Positions 47,894-58,672 of a stretch of 64,000 nt of DNA are shown piece by piece. Both the position numbers and the translations under genes were made by a program. The notes below the pieces were generated by a model. The model was not told where the DNA came from. It made no database searches and saw only the letters and a program-made list of their open reading frames with translations. The stretch is taken from NCBI GenBank assembly GCA_947034885.2, contig OX344756.2:8391598-8455597 (forward strand), given 5' to 3'. Each line of letters begins with the position of its first letter. Position 1 is the stretch's first letter. This DNA comes from Thuidium tamariscinum (taxonomy: Eukaryota; Streptophyta; Bryopsida; Hypnales; Thuidiaceae).

Positions 47894-48148
47894 GACGTTT
47901 ATTGGCTTATAGAAGGTTAGTTTTAGTCATAACATTTGGAATGTGACTCAATTCACAACCAATCTCACAACATTGATTTACAAAGGTTTATTGGCTTATA
48001 GAGTGTTAGCTTTTGTCATGTAACCTTTGTAATGAGACCGAATCTGGGACCAATCTGACAACATTGATCTACAAAGATTTATTGGCTTATAGAGTGCAAA
48101 TTAGAGAACATTGATCTCCAAAGGTTTATTGGCTTATAGTAGACAAGT
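47894..48148 (+). repeat. Tandem repeat with 'aaaggtttattggcttatag' core
   Basis: Four copies of 'gat.tacaaaggtttattgg' followed by 'cttatagagtgttag'. Intervals of roughly 50-110 bp arise from deletions within units. Confidence 0.8.
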
Positions 48149-48269
48149 TAGAGAAGTTCTATTGTAATCAAGAAATAGCAACCCACTATTTGGAATAGGA
48201 TTGAATTCTAAACCATAATTGCTCCTAGCTTTGAACTTTCTACACTAACTCTTTTTTTCAAACCTTCAT

Positions 48270-48382
48270 ATTATTTTCTAATAGAACTTGTTGTTCTACC
48301 ATACTAATTGATTATTTTCTAATAGAACTTATTGTATCCAATTATGATTGATTATTTTCGAATAGAACTTGTTGTATCCAAG
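48270..48382 (+). repeat. Tandem repeat, about 44-bp unit x 2.5
   Basis: Units run 'attattttctaatagaact', 'tgttgtatccaa', 'ttatgattg', with few changes. It lies just outside the 5' LTR of the copia element. Confidence 0.75.
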
Positions 48383-48611
48383 ATTTATGAGAGCCCATCT
48401 TCATATTAGAAATAGAGAAAGTTCAAATGACTGATTGGGACTTCCCTCCACTTCTTGGTATCACTCTAACTTGGAGAAACTTGTAGGTACTAATCAATCA
48501 TTTTCAGCTTCTCAGACTATACACTATATAATGTAAGCAAGGTCCCATATATAAGTTAGGTGTCGAAGTAGTGGCTAACTCAACATTAGAATAGCAGGTG
48601 CTACTTCTAGG

Positions 48612-48828
48612 TGACAGTACTCGTAGTGAATTGTCAATTAAATAGAGCGATCTACTAGTCACCTTAAGCTCTCTACATCTTATCCACACCTAAGAATAGG
48701 TGTTGGATATCTAATTTTATTTTTATATACTTATATAAACTATCATCTTCCCCATGCCAGGGGCAGTGGGATTCTCTTGCTCATTGGTGTTGTTTGACAT
48801 GCTTATATATTGTGCCTTCACCTTAACA
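48612..48828 (+). repeat. 5' LTR of the copia element
   Basis: Begins TGACAGTACTCG and ends CACCTTAACA (TG...CA). It contains 'tatatacttatataaac', a likely TATA region, and matches 54022-54232 closely. Confidence 0.85.
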
Positions 48829-48840
48829 TATTATCAGCAC
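48829..48840 (+). other. Primer-binding site of the copia element
   Basis: TATTATCAGCAC lies directly after the 5' LTR. This resembles the ATTATCAGCAC-type site seen next to LTRs of many plant copia elements, where a host tRNA primes minus-strand synthesis. Confidence 0.6.
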
Positions 48841-48927
48841 AAGACTCTCTCTGATCTCTCAATTGTTTATTTTAGTTTTCAATTCTCCTTTGTTTTTATA
48901 GCCTTGGCATTATAGTTTTCTCCATCA

Positions 48928-49815
48928 ATGGCGATGCCTGCAGCAAAACGCCCTAGGGAAGAAAAAGCCTATGTTCAATCGTTGCTTTTTGAGGCGTTGG
49001 AAGCTAACGGGAGAAATTACTTGGAGTGGAGCATCAATGTCAAATCGTATCTGTGTGCAGAGGGGTTGGATGGTACCTTGATGGCAAAAGGGGGCGATCA
49101 TTTGCATTTGGAACCATCATCTTTCAAGTGGAAGGCGCTTCTTATTATGAGGCGGCATTTAGACTTCTCTCTTTGACAATAGTACATTCAAATTAATCAT
49201 CCTGTTGAATTGTAGAAGCAACTCGAGGCCATATTTCACCATGAGAAGACAATTTTTCTTCCTCAAGCCCGCAACGACTAGATTCATTTGCGTGTCTTGG
49301 ATTTTTCTGACCTTTTGGCGTTCAACGCAAAACTGCATCGGATCACTGTCCAGCTGCGCTTATGTGGAGAGATAATTTCCGATGCGGAACTTATTGATAA
49401 GACTCTCTCCACCTTCCCTCCTGCTTCTGCTCTTTTAGCACAATAGTACTGCAATATGAAGTTTAAAACTCACTCTAAATTGATGTCCTATCTTTTGCTT
49501 GTGAAATAGCAACATCAACTTCTTTTGAAGAATGCTGAATCCAAGGATTCCAAGCCTGCTAAGGAAGTGCACATGGTGGAGATACCAACACGTAGGCCAC
49601 AAGACATGAAGGCGCAGTAACGGTGGAAGCAACATCAGAAGCAACAGTCTTCTTCAAAATCCAAAGATAAGTCCAAAATCTCTAACAAACCTTGTTCAAC
49701 TGATTCAAAGTTTGATGTTAAGTCTTATGATACATGCACATGTCACAAGTATGATAGGATTGGGCACATTGCTAAGGAATGTAGAGCTTCTGATTATCTT
49801 TTAAAGATTTATAAA
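48928..49815 (+). pseudogene. Copia gag remnant
   Basis: An ATG at 48928 opens a gag-like frame (82 codons; includes FEALEANGRNYLEWSINVK, typical of copia gag), then is broken by stops near 49174, 49215 and 49279. Further fragments continue to a zinc-knuckle remnant near 49730-49790 (CHKYDRIGHIAKEC). The second cysteine of the CCHC box is replaced there, so nucleic-acid binding would be impaired. Several stops read as CAA/CAG/CGA changed to TAA/TAG/TGA. Confidence 0.8.
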
Positions 49816-52800
49816 GAGTTGCAAGAACTCAAGGCCAGGCAGAGAGAGGCCCATACCCTTGATGCCCCCTCAATAGATGAGACAGACCTAGAAAATTTTA
49901 TGGTGAGCACAATAGAGTCCATAGATCAACTTGATGTAGCTCTATTGGATAGTGCGACCACAAATATGATCTTACGAGATCAAAAGTATTTTGATTTTTC
50001 TGGCCTAGCCAATTCCTGGCAAGTGTGTGGTATTACTACCATTGCAGAAAAACGGGACATGATGTTCCATAAGGGCAAGGCAACTTCGATTTTGCCTGAG
50101 GGGACCCCCCTCCAAATTGCAAAAGAAATGTATGCTCCATTAGCCCCCTAGAGCCTGATCAGCTACTAGGACCTACGGGCAAACAGAGACCACATTTTCA
50201 CCATGGTGAGGAACGGTGAAGAGGTTCTGGAGCTCAGGTAAAGACAGAGATTCCTTTCCACTCCATGTGCAGGAGCCTATGGCCTATATGCAATTCACAT
50301 CAGCGGTACTACCGGATCGGCTTTGATGAATTTAGCTACTGGAATTAAGCAACCCACGGGCTCTACTTTCTCTGTCATGTTTTCAGCCAAGACTAGATTA
50401 TAGCACAGCAGATTGGGGCACCTTGGAACTACAATATTCAGGCATATGTTGCTATTGCTAGCAAGCCATAACATCTGCCCCAACGACGCTAACAAGGTAA
50501 GGGAGTGCACTGCTTGTTCCCAAGGAAAGCTAATTAAGCGCCCCTCGAGGTGGACACTACCAACGGAGCTTCCAGCAAAGCTACAGCATTTATAAGGTGA
50601 TGTTTGTGGACCTATTACCCCTGTTTCTGAACCTTTAAGATATTTTCTAGTCCTTGTAGATGCGTTCGAGACTCATTTTGAGGTATCATTCCTTAGTACC
50701 AAAAATATGGTCTTTTCCAAGTTGTTAGCTATACTAATCAAGTACTGGGCTCATTACCCGGACTACCTTGTGAAAACTCTGAGGATGGATAATGCCCAAG
50801 AGTTTCGGTCACCGTACTTTGAGGATTATTGTGTAGCCTCTAGGATTACCTTGACCTATTTGTTTCTATATAAACGCTCTTAGCATGGCTTAGCTGAAGC
50901 ATTCATTAAGAAAATTTAGCTAATTACACGGCCACTTTTATTGCATGCAAAGCTACCCCCTACATTTTTGGGTCATGCCATTCTTCATGTCGCTACTCTC
51001 CTTGGATTCCGTCCTACTCTCCTTAATGATCATTCTCCTTTAAAGTTACTTTCGGGACAGGTTCCTAATGTTTCTCATTTTAGAACTTTTGGGTGTAGAA
51101 TATGGGTTCCCGTAGCTGAAGTACAGAGGAAAAACATTGGTAGCCATTGGCAAGAAGGGATATATGTAGGTTTTGATTCTCCTAGTACCATTCGCTATAT
51201 CTCCCCTTCCATTGGAACTCTGCAAAGAGCCTGGTTCTAAAATTGCCACTTTGAAGAAACCCATTTTCCTCTGATCTCTAACTCCAAATCCAATTCTACT
51301 TTGGAATTCCGGTCACCTAAACATTTACTCTTAATCCAGACCCTAGAAGGCTAGAACTGCCCTAGAAGACTCTGAAGTTCAAAAACTTCTTAACTTGAAA
51401 TCACTAGCTGAAAAGCTCCTTCATGGTTTCACTAATATTCCAAAGATTACTCGTAATCTACTTCCTAGAGCCACCTAGCCATCAGTTAGTATTCTTCCGA
51501 GAAGAGGAAACCTGCTCAGTTAGTATCTTCTTCCAAACAGTCAAAACTTGATCCCCTTAGCCTTCATAGTGATCTTTCTCTCGATTCTCACTTGGATCCG
51601 TTCTTTCCTTGTACCCCAAATGAAACAACCTATGTGATTACCTTTATCACTTGGATTCTCACTCCAAAATCTGATCCAACCACCTTAGCTGAAGCAAAAA
51701 CTAGATCTGATTGGCCTCAATGGTTTGATGCCTTACAAGCCAAATACCCATCTCTTAATAAACACAAAGTCTTTGAGCCCCTAAATACAAAGTTTTCCAC
51801 TAAACCCGTAGGTTTCAAGCTAATCTTCCCTAAAAAGAGGAATGCTTAGGGACATGTTGTTAGATACAAAGTCGGATTAATTGCCTAAGATTTTATCCAA
51901 CATCCCAGTCTTGATTATGACTTTACGTATTCTCCTGTTATGGATTCTGCAACATTTAGATATCTACACGGGATGGCTGTTCAGTTTGGATTAGAAATCC
52001 ATTTGCTAGATATTATTACAACCTACCTCTATGGTCTCCTAGATGCCACCTTCTATATCAGACCACCACTTGATTTTCTTAATAGTACCCCATCGGATGA
52101 CAATCCGAGATCCTATTCTGGTTTGAAAATTCGAAAAGTCCTTTATGGCCTTAAACAAGCAGATAGAATGTGGTACAAGCACCTTTGGGACTTCTTACTC
52201 CACCACATGTTCAAACATGATCCATCCCTACCTTGCATCTTTACACTTAAAAATGACACAGGGGTGATTGCAAGAAACACTTGTCCTATTTTTTGTCCCC
52301 TTGACCTCCAACAGGTAGTTTTTTGCTCATAACTTTTGCATCGTTTTCCCTATCAACTTGAAATTTGGAACGAAGGTGCACACAAAAGTTTTGTATGTTG
52401 TGTAATTTTTTCAATTTTCTTAAAATTAGTTTACTATTTTTAAATTGCCCCCAATTGGCTGTCTACCTTGGCCATTTTGGGGTTTTTTAGTCCTATTTTA
52501 GACCCAAAAATGCAAATTTTGAGCTGAAAATTGGCATGCTTATATATATAGTATAGTTACACAATCTCTAAAAAGAATTTTTGAAAATACTAAATTGTCC
52601 AGCTTCCACATGTCGTCAAAGTGGCTGACTTTGCGCAAGTGTAGAGAATAGAATTAATTTTTTCCAAAGATGAAATTTGTTGGAAAAGAAAGACCTTTAA
52701 TTGAAGAAAAAACGGATTTTTCATTTTCATTTTTTGAATTTTTGAATTATTTTTAACAAATTAGTGAAAAAAGAGCTATTTTCATTGCATTTTCCATTGT

Positions 52801-53961
52801 CTATAACATTTAGAGAAAAAATTTCTTAGGTCTGAATTTCAAGAGACATAATATTCTCATTTCTCTTCAAATTATCCATATTTTTTTCAATTTAAAAAAA
52901 AATTATTTCAAAGGGTCACAGGACTCACAGGACTCATTGATTTTGAGCCATTTTGAGCCAAAACTGGTAAGTGTTTCTTGCAACGACCCACAGGCTTTGT
53001 AGTAATTGTTGTCTATGTAGATGACCTCAATCTAATAGGCACCCCATCTACTTGTAGTCATGCTATGAGTCTCCTAACCACTCAGTTTGAGATGAAGTTG
53101 TTAGGCTAGACTTCTTTTTGCGTTGGCCTTGAGGTGATTCACTTACCAAATGGAAGTATCTTTCTCCATCAAATCGCCTATATCCGAAGACTTCTCAAGA
53201 AATTTCAGATGGACCAAGCTAGTCCTCTTTTGGCTCCCATGATGGAACGAAGTCGAACTTTGGATGACCCCTACCGTCCTTGCGAAAAGGAGGAGGAGTT
53301 TTCTAACAAAACCCGGTACCTCGCAGTAGTAGGAGCTCTCCTTTACTTGTCTACATATACCAAGCCTGATATTTCTTTTGCTACAAGTGTGTTAGCTTGT
53401 CATAGCCAAAAACTAGCAGCTCATCATTGGAACAGTGTCAAACACTTATTCCGATACCTCCGGAGGACAAAAGACTTGGGATTTTGTTATACTAAGGAGG
53501 GAACTTCAAATATCATAGATTATGCTGATGTTGGATTAAAATCCGACGAAATTACTGGGAAGTCACAAACTGGATACATATTCTTGAAGAATAACTCTCC
53601 TATTTCGTGGAAATCAGTGAAGCAGAAAGTTACTGCTACTTCCTCGAATCACTCTGAACTTATTGTTTTCCATGAGGCAACACGGGAAGCAGTATGGTTG
53701 AGGAATATGAACAAGATTATCATGGAGCAGTGCAAAATTACTCAAGACTTCAAGCCAACTATCATCTTTGAGGACAACACTGCATGTGTAGCTCAAGTGG
53801 CGTTCGGCTTCATCAAAATTGACCGCACCAAACACATTAGTCCACAGATATTTGGGTTCACCCAAGATCTCATTCAATCTGGACAAATAGAAGTCAAGAA
53901 GATAGAATCAGCACAACATTGCAGACATGTTGACCAAATCTCTTCCGGCCTATACTCATAA
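49816..53961 (+). pseudogene. Copia pol remnant (protease, integrase, RT, RNase H)
   Basis: Fragments lie in the order expected for copia pol. A protease-like LLDSATT is at about 49945, where the usual active-site glycine is missing. The integrase zinc finger with CTACSQGK is near 50500, followed by a broken integrase core and the conserved FGCRIWVPV region near 51090. Reverse transcriptase fragments at 51592-51849 and 51940-52300 are followed, after a nested transposon, by the YVDD catalytic motif at 53014-53025. The longest frame (53134-53961, 275 codons) carries the RT tail and RNase H (GKSQTGYIF, ATSSNHSEL, RTKHI). Multiple stops and frameshifts show that it is non-functional. I do not reconstruct it. 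Confidence 0.85.
52262..52989 (+). mobile_element. GGGTGATTGCAAGAAACAC-family transposon, copy B, nested in copia RT
   Basis: Left end GGGTGATTGCAAGAAACAC; right end complement GGGTCGTTGCAAGAAACAC. The target ACAG is duplicated at 52258-52261 and 52990-52993. It splits the reverse transcriptase frame just before the YVDD motif. Removing it and one ACAG copy would restore frame continuity across the site, which independently confirms the boundaries. Non-coding, 728 bp. It has the same orientation as copies A and C. Copy D (58673-59420) aligns best in reverse orientation. Confidence 0.92.
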
Positions 53962-54021
53962 AAGATTGGTACAAGAAGCTGGGATGCGTTTGTTGCATGA
54001 GATAGTTCGTCAATAGCTAGG

Positions 54022-54232
54022 TGACAATACTCGCAGTGAACTGTCAGTTAAACAAAGCGATCTACTAGTCACCTTAAGCTCTCTACATCTTATCCACACC
54101 TAAAAATAGGTATTAGATACCTACTTTTACTTTTATATACTTATATAAACTATCATCTTCCCCATGCCGGTGGGATTCTCTTGCTCATTGGTGTTGTTTG
54201 TCATGCTTATATATTGTGCCTTCACCTTAACA
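54022..54232 (+). repeat. 3' LTR of the copia element
   Basis: Begins TGACAATACTCG and ends CACCTTAACA. It aligns to 48612-48828 with about 13 substitutions and a 6-bp deletion (ccagggg against ccgg). It ends 316 bp before the GH5 start codon, so its promoter-like sequences lie just upstream of that gene in the same orientation. Confidence 0.85.
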
Positions 54233-54375
54233 GTGGGCACCCCCAAGTGTGCCACAACGCTCTCTTCCTACTGTAGATGTCTCTGAATGGGAGCTTGGAC
54301 TGGAATGGGGTGTTTGTACTTCAAGGCTGAAGCAAGAGCATGCCCGGAAACACCGACCGAGAGCATTCCACTGAA

Positions 54376-54421
54376 TTAGCGTTCTGGCACCTCGTAGCCA
54401 CTGTCGCAGTTGCAATTCCAG
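54376..54421 (+). pseudogene. Remnant of a second GH5 signal-peptide exon
   Basis: These 46 bp align without gaps to 54581-54627 of the GH5 gene (about 37 of 46 identical). The frame is conserved (AFWHLVATVAVAIPV against AFWQLLTTVAVAVPA). Most changes are at third codon positions, so the copy evolved as protein before it was broken. The frame ends shortly after, at about 54450. Probably the leftover of a tandem paralogue. Confidence 0.6.
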
Positions 54422-54547
54422 TCACAATGAAGATGATTCAAACAGCACATCACAGATGAAAATTTAGATGAAGAAGAAGTGACGCGAAGCAAAGACCCTG
54501 CACCGTGCTGTCACTGCTGTGAGCATCAAACACCGCGAGCCCTCCAA

Positions 54548-56141
54548 ATGGCGCGTCATTTCCTGTCCACACTCGTCCGATTCGCGTTCTGGCAGCTGCT
54601 AACCACCGTTGCCGTTGCAGTTCCAGCATTTCAGCTTCCCTTGTTCACAAACTCCTCGCAAATCACCGACAGCACCGGCGCCCGCGTCAAACTAAGCTGC
54701 GTTTGCTGGGCTGGTCACCTCGAGGCCAACATCCCCGAAGGCTTACACCACAACTCCCTCTCCTCCCTCGCCCTCCTCATCAAATCCTCGGGCTTCAACT
54801 GCGTCCGCCTCACTTCCTCCACCTGGCTCTGGACCCGCCGGCACGACGACAACTCCTCCGGATCCTCTCTCCCCCCTACCGTCTTCCACCATTTCCAATC
54901 CTTAAATCTCACATCCGCGATCGCCGGAATCCAACTCCACAACCCCCACCTCTTGCATCGAAATCTCCGCTCCGTGCACGAGAGCGTCGTCGCCACTCTC
55001 GCCTCGCATGACCTTATGGTGATCCTCGACAATCACGTGAGCAAGCCGCAGTGGTGTTGCCTGGATACAGATGGGAATGGCTTCTGGGGTGACAAGTATT
55101 TCAGCCCGGAGGAATGGTTGCAAGGATTGACCAGGGTTGCCATGAGATTCCGAGGAGTTTTGCATGTTGTGGGGATGAGCTTGAGGAATGAGCTGCGAGG
55201 GCCAAAGCAGAATAGTGGCGACTGGGAAAAGTTTGTCACCCAAGCGACGTCTGTTGTTCATGGTGTGAATCCCAATGTGCTGATTATTGCAGGAGGGTTG
55301 AGCTACGCCACGGATTTTTCTTTTTGGGGGAAGAGCGATGTTGGGGACAAACTTGCTGCACTTGCACCGGGGAAATTTATGTATGAATTTCATTGGTATA
55401 AATGGTTTGCGAGGGGGAGTGATTTCGATGATGCGAAGGACAAGGAGGCGTGTGCGAAGGTGGTGGAAGGGGAGGTGCGTGGGAGTTCGCATTCGCATCA
55501 AAAAGAGAAGGTGAGATTCTTGTGGTTGCGGGATGGGAGAAGCACAAAACTTAAAACATTCTTGAAATTCAAGAGATAGGGAAGCCTTTGCTTTACAATT
55601 CAGGAATGAATCGAGGGTACTTTCACTGGAGAACATCTTGAATGAATGCAAGCTTCGACAACAACACTGCAACAGGATTCTATATTCATGTTACAGAGGT
55701 GCACGATACATGGGCAAGCTTGCATTCAAGATGCTCTCCAGTGAAAGCGTCTTCAATTCATTCATGAGAAGCAAAGACTTGAAGTTGAAGAATGTTCCGC
55801 AGTAGAGTTTCGCTATTATTTCAACTGGAAGTAGGTGATTTTTACTGGGAATTCGTTGTTTTCAGGTGCCGTATTTTTTGTCGGAGTTTGGGGTGAAGCA
55901 AGAGGGGGATCTGAGCTATGGCGATGAAAGATTTCTGGAGTGTGTGATTGAGTATTTGAAGGAAGAGCAGGAGGCTTGGGCGTTGTGGGCGTTGCAAGGG
56001 AGCTACTACCTGCGCAAAGGGGTGCAAGATGTCGAGGAATCGTTCGGCATGCTGGATGCTGAATGGCAGTCGATTCGAAATCCAGAGCTCATTGCGAGGT
56101 TGCGCCCCATCCAAGATTCCAAGGTAACAGACAGTCCGTAA
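54548..56141 (+). CDS. Secreted glycoside hydrolase family 5 (plant endoglucanase/mannanase-like)
   Basis: GH5 enzymes cleave beta-1,4-linked cell-wall polysaccharides by a retaining mechanism with two glutamates. The start ATG at 54548 opens a signal peptide (hydrophobic AFWQLLTTVAVAVPAF). Exon 1 (54548-55510, 321 codons) contains the motif DNHVSKPQWCC, the acid/base glutamate E215 in SLRNELRG, and EFHWYKW (H282) of the active site. Exon 2 (55866-56141) supplies the nucleophile E328 in FLSEFG and WALWALQGSYYLRKG near the end of the barrel. The phase-0 splice is AAG|gtgaga ... ttcag|GTG. The predicted 412 residues lack the C-terminal beta-trefoil region of longer plant homologues. A donor-like AAG|gtaaca precedes the stop, so a further exon is possible but not found. 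GC is very high in the first 500 bp and falls toward the 3' end. Substrate is not predictable. Confidence 0.88.
55603..55763 (+). repeat. Imperfect hairpin within the GH5 intron
   Basis: The left arm (55603-55656, with 'ctttcactggagaacatctt' and 'gaatgaatgcaagctt') is repeated as its complement at 55715-55763 ('aagcttgcattcaagatgct', 'ctccagtgaaagcg'). The arms are about 49-54 bp with several mismatches and a loop of about 60 nt. The fold has pre-miRNA-like dimensions but could equally be a small MITE. Confidence 0.75.
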
Positions 56142-58671
56142 CAGTCATCTTTTGACAAGTGACTCTAACAGTACCGGTACTGTAGTTGTGTAGGCAGGTG
56201 TTCTTATTAATAAATGAGTACCCGCTCTTGTTGACAAATAAAAGTGGGCACAAAGTGTAAGAAAGAACATGAAATTTTGTTTGGTAGATGTTCAAAAAAA
56301 CCTTCTTTAACAATATATTCATAATGAGAAATGGGATTTGTATGAACTAAGGTAACTACAACTAAAATCATACACTATTCTTGTCTAGATGTACTCTCAT
56401 TATTCATGAGAATTTGTGATTGGTTTTAGAAACACCTATTTTCAGCACTTTGAAAATTTGTAGTTTATAAATACAGTGTCCAGAAAATGCATTCTAAGAG
56501 ACTTTAAAATCCCCTTTTGACTATCATCACAAACCGACAAAAAAAATTCAATGTAATATTGGGAATTGTATTGAATTGCATATTTGTGGGATTTTAGGTG
56601 TAGTTATCTTACAAATGATGCATCTGGATCCTTGGATTGATTTCATATGTGGAAAAATATATTGTAATTGACCAAACTTTGAATTTTGACAATTTTATGC
56701 ACAACTATTGACACATTGAGAGAGTGGTGTGCCACACTCACTATCTTATATATATATTCTTAATAAGTAGGAGATGGGTTTATAGTCTAATTAATACTTA
56801 AAAGTTTTGACATCTATATTCTAGATGATAAATGGAGGGTTTATAAATGTTGTTTGGTGTTGTTTACTTTAGTTACTTAGTGCAACTAACTTCTATTTTA
56901 TCCAATGTAATATTTGAATCTTAAAATGTAACCTTCTTTAATGACTAGTTTCAAGAAATTCTAGTTAAGGATGTTTTTATGTAAAGATACTACAAAAATA
57001 TGCAAAAAAACCAAGAAAAGATTGAGGTATTATAGGGCTAACTACTTGGGACTATAACGAAAGTCAAGGACCAAAACTGCAAATTTTTCTTCGAATAAGA
57101 CATTTGAAAAAGACATGCTACAGTAACATTTCACAACATTCTTGAAGCCTCTTAATCAAAGGTCTCTTTAACTTGCTCCCAAGAAATCCATCCATACCTT
57201 TAAATTAGGGTGGTTGTTTATTTGTTTTGTTTGTTTTGTATATTACATTGAGATCTTCCAAACTACCAGTCACAATAAAAAATAATTAAAAAATTAAAAA
57301 ATGATTTAAAAAATTAAAAAAAATCTTTAAAAATTATTTTATTATTATAATATGACGTGGCAATCTTTCGGCCTCATCAGATCGTAGATGTGGCAGCGTT
57401 CTCCAATGTTCCCACAATGGGGAACTTGTAGTCTTGTTACTAGCAGAAAAAACATCTAATGGTGCATTTTTTATATTGTTAGAAAGCTCTTAGTATAAAA
57501 AAGTATAGGAGCTTTTTTTATAATGTTTTGATGTATAAAAAAAGATGTTGAATTTGAAAAATTAGAATTTTAAGAAAAATGGTTTTGATTGTAGCAATGG
57601 CACACAGTACACTAGTAAGGATTTACAAATTGAATAACCAATCTTGTCTTGAATTCAAAGTGTTGCTAAGAATCATGAAAGCTAGCCACCTGAGAGGTGG
57701 CTATAGATTATTCAAGATTGCCTATAGTATTGTCTTTGGAGTGGAAAGAACATCCTTGCTAGGCTTGTAAAATAGATGATCTTGTAAGAATGTGTGTGCA
57801 TTGAACTTTTTCTAAATGGTGGATCTTGTGTTTTTTTTGCAGGATTTGCGCAAAGAGGAAATTTCATAAACTTGCATAGTACTAGATGAAAAAGGCATTA
57901 TTGACTACCAAGAAATCACTACAAGGATTTTCTTGTTCTAAATGACATCTTGATTCAAACAATAAAATGACAAAATTTTGTCATTTTGTTTGTTAGTTTG
58001 GATAGAATTTTTGTCAACTTCTATTTTTTGAAACCTTGGTTTCTCAATGGGCTATCTTTGAGTTGCATATAGATCTCCATGCCTACAAACTATTTGATCT
58101 TGATTCTATTCAAGTCACATGGTCAAGTCTCATATAGCAAACAATTTCCTACTTATTCAAGTTGCTAGGTTGTAATAGAATTTTTTGAGGCAAAATAAGG
58201 ATGAATTTTTCTCAATAAGTAACTATGAGGTAGTGAACTAAAATTTCTATTTTACAACCAAATAAAAGAGATGCTAATGTTGACCAAAAACTTGACATAA
58301 TTTATATATGTCTTGTACTAAATTGCAAATCCAAGAGCTGGATAGGTCATTTGAATACAACAAATCTACAACTACAACACAAATTAGAACTCTAGATGGT
58401 GACTTGAATGACAACTTTGTCCAAAAGTTTAAATAGGGGATGTCAAAATAGGTAGCATTTGCTACAAGAAGAAGCAATTGTACATTGGATGCGAACTCAT
58501 TGCTAATCCATCCTTGATCTTTATAGATGAGTCCATGACTAAATTGGATGTATTCCAAAGGAAAAAAATCACAAAAAATAAATAGAAATCATAAGTGCAA
58601 AGAAGAATCTAACCTTACCTTAATTCAATAGTTTAAAATTCAAAAATGCAAAGATGCAAAAAAAAGATGAA
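56142..58671. other. Gene-free AT-rich stretch
   Basis: The first 200-300 bp probably contain the GH5 3' UTR. The rest is AT-rich. Open frames at 57579-57770 and 58274-58558 have no motif. No repeat boundary was found. Confidence 0.45.
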
Positions 58672-58672
58672 A

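Larger units (their letters stand above)
45777..48611. other. Gene-free stretch with diverged repeats
   Basis: Holds three tandem arrays (listed separately) and a direct repeat, GGTTGCTTTAGAGCAGACTACC-like, at about 45808 and 46890. A related inverted word lies near 44838. No coding region recognised. Confidence 0.45.
48612..54232 (+). mobile_element. Degenerate Ty1/copia LTR retrotransposon
   Basis: Two direct LTRs (48612-48828 and 54022-54232) enclose decayed gag and pol in the copia order protease, integrase, reverse transcriptase, RNase H. The LTRs differ at about 13 positions, mostly transitions, plus one 6-bp indel. A TATTATCAGCAC primer-binding-like site follows the 5' LTR. The coding regions carry many in-frame stops, so the element is inactive. 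A second transposon (52262-52989) is nested in the reverse transcriptase. Both LTRs are preceded by 'ctagg', so the exact LTR start is uncertain by a few bases. No clear 5-bp duplication was seen. Confidence 0.9.

Noticed and set aside
54902-55672. 256-residue minus-strand frame opposite the GH5 exon
   Set aside because: It is antisense to a clear GH5 catalytic domain and runs across its splice donor, so it is a shadow of GC-rich codon use.
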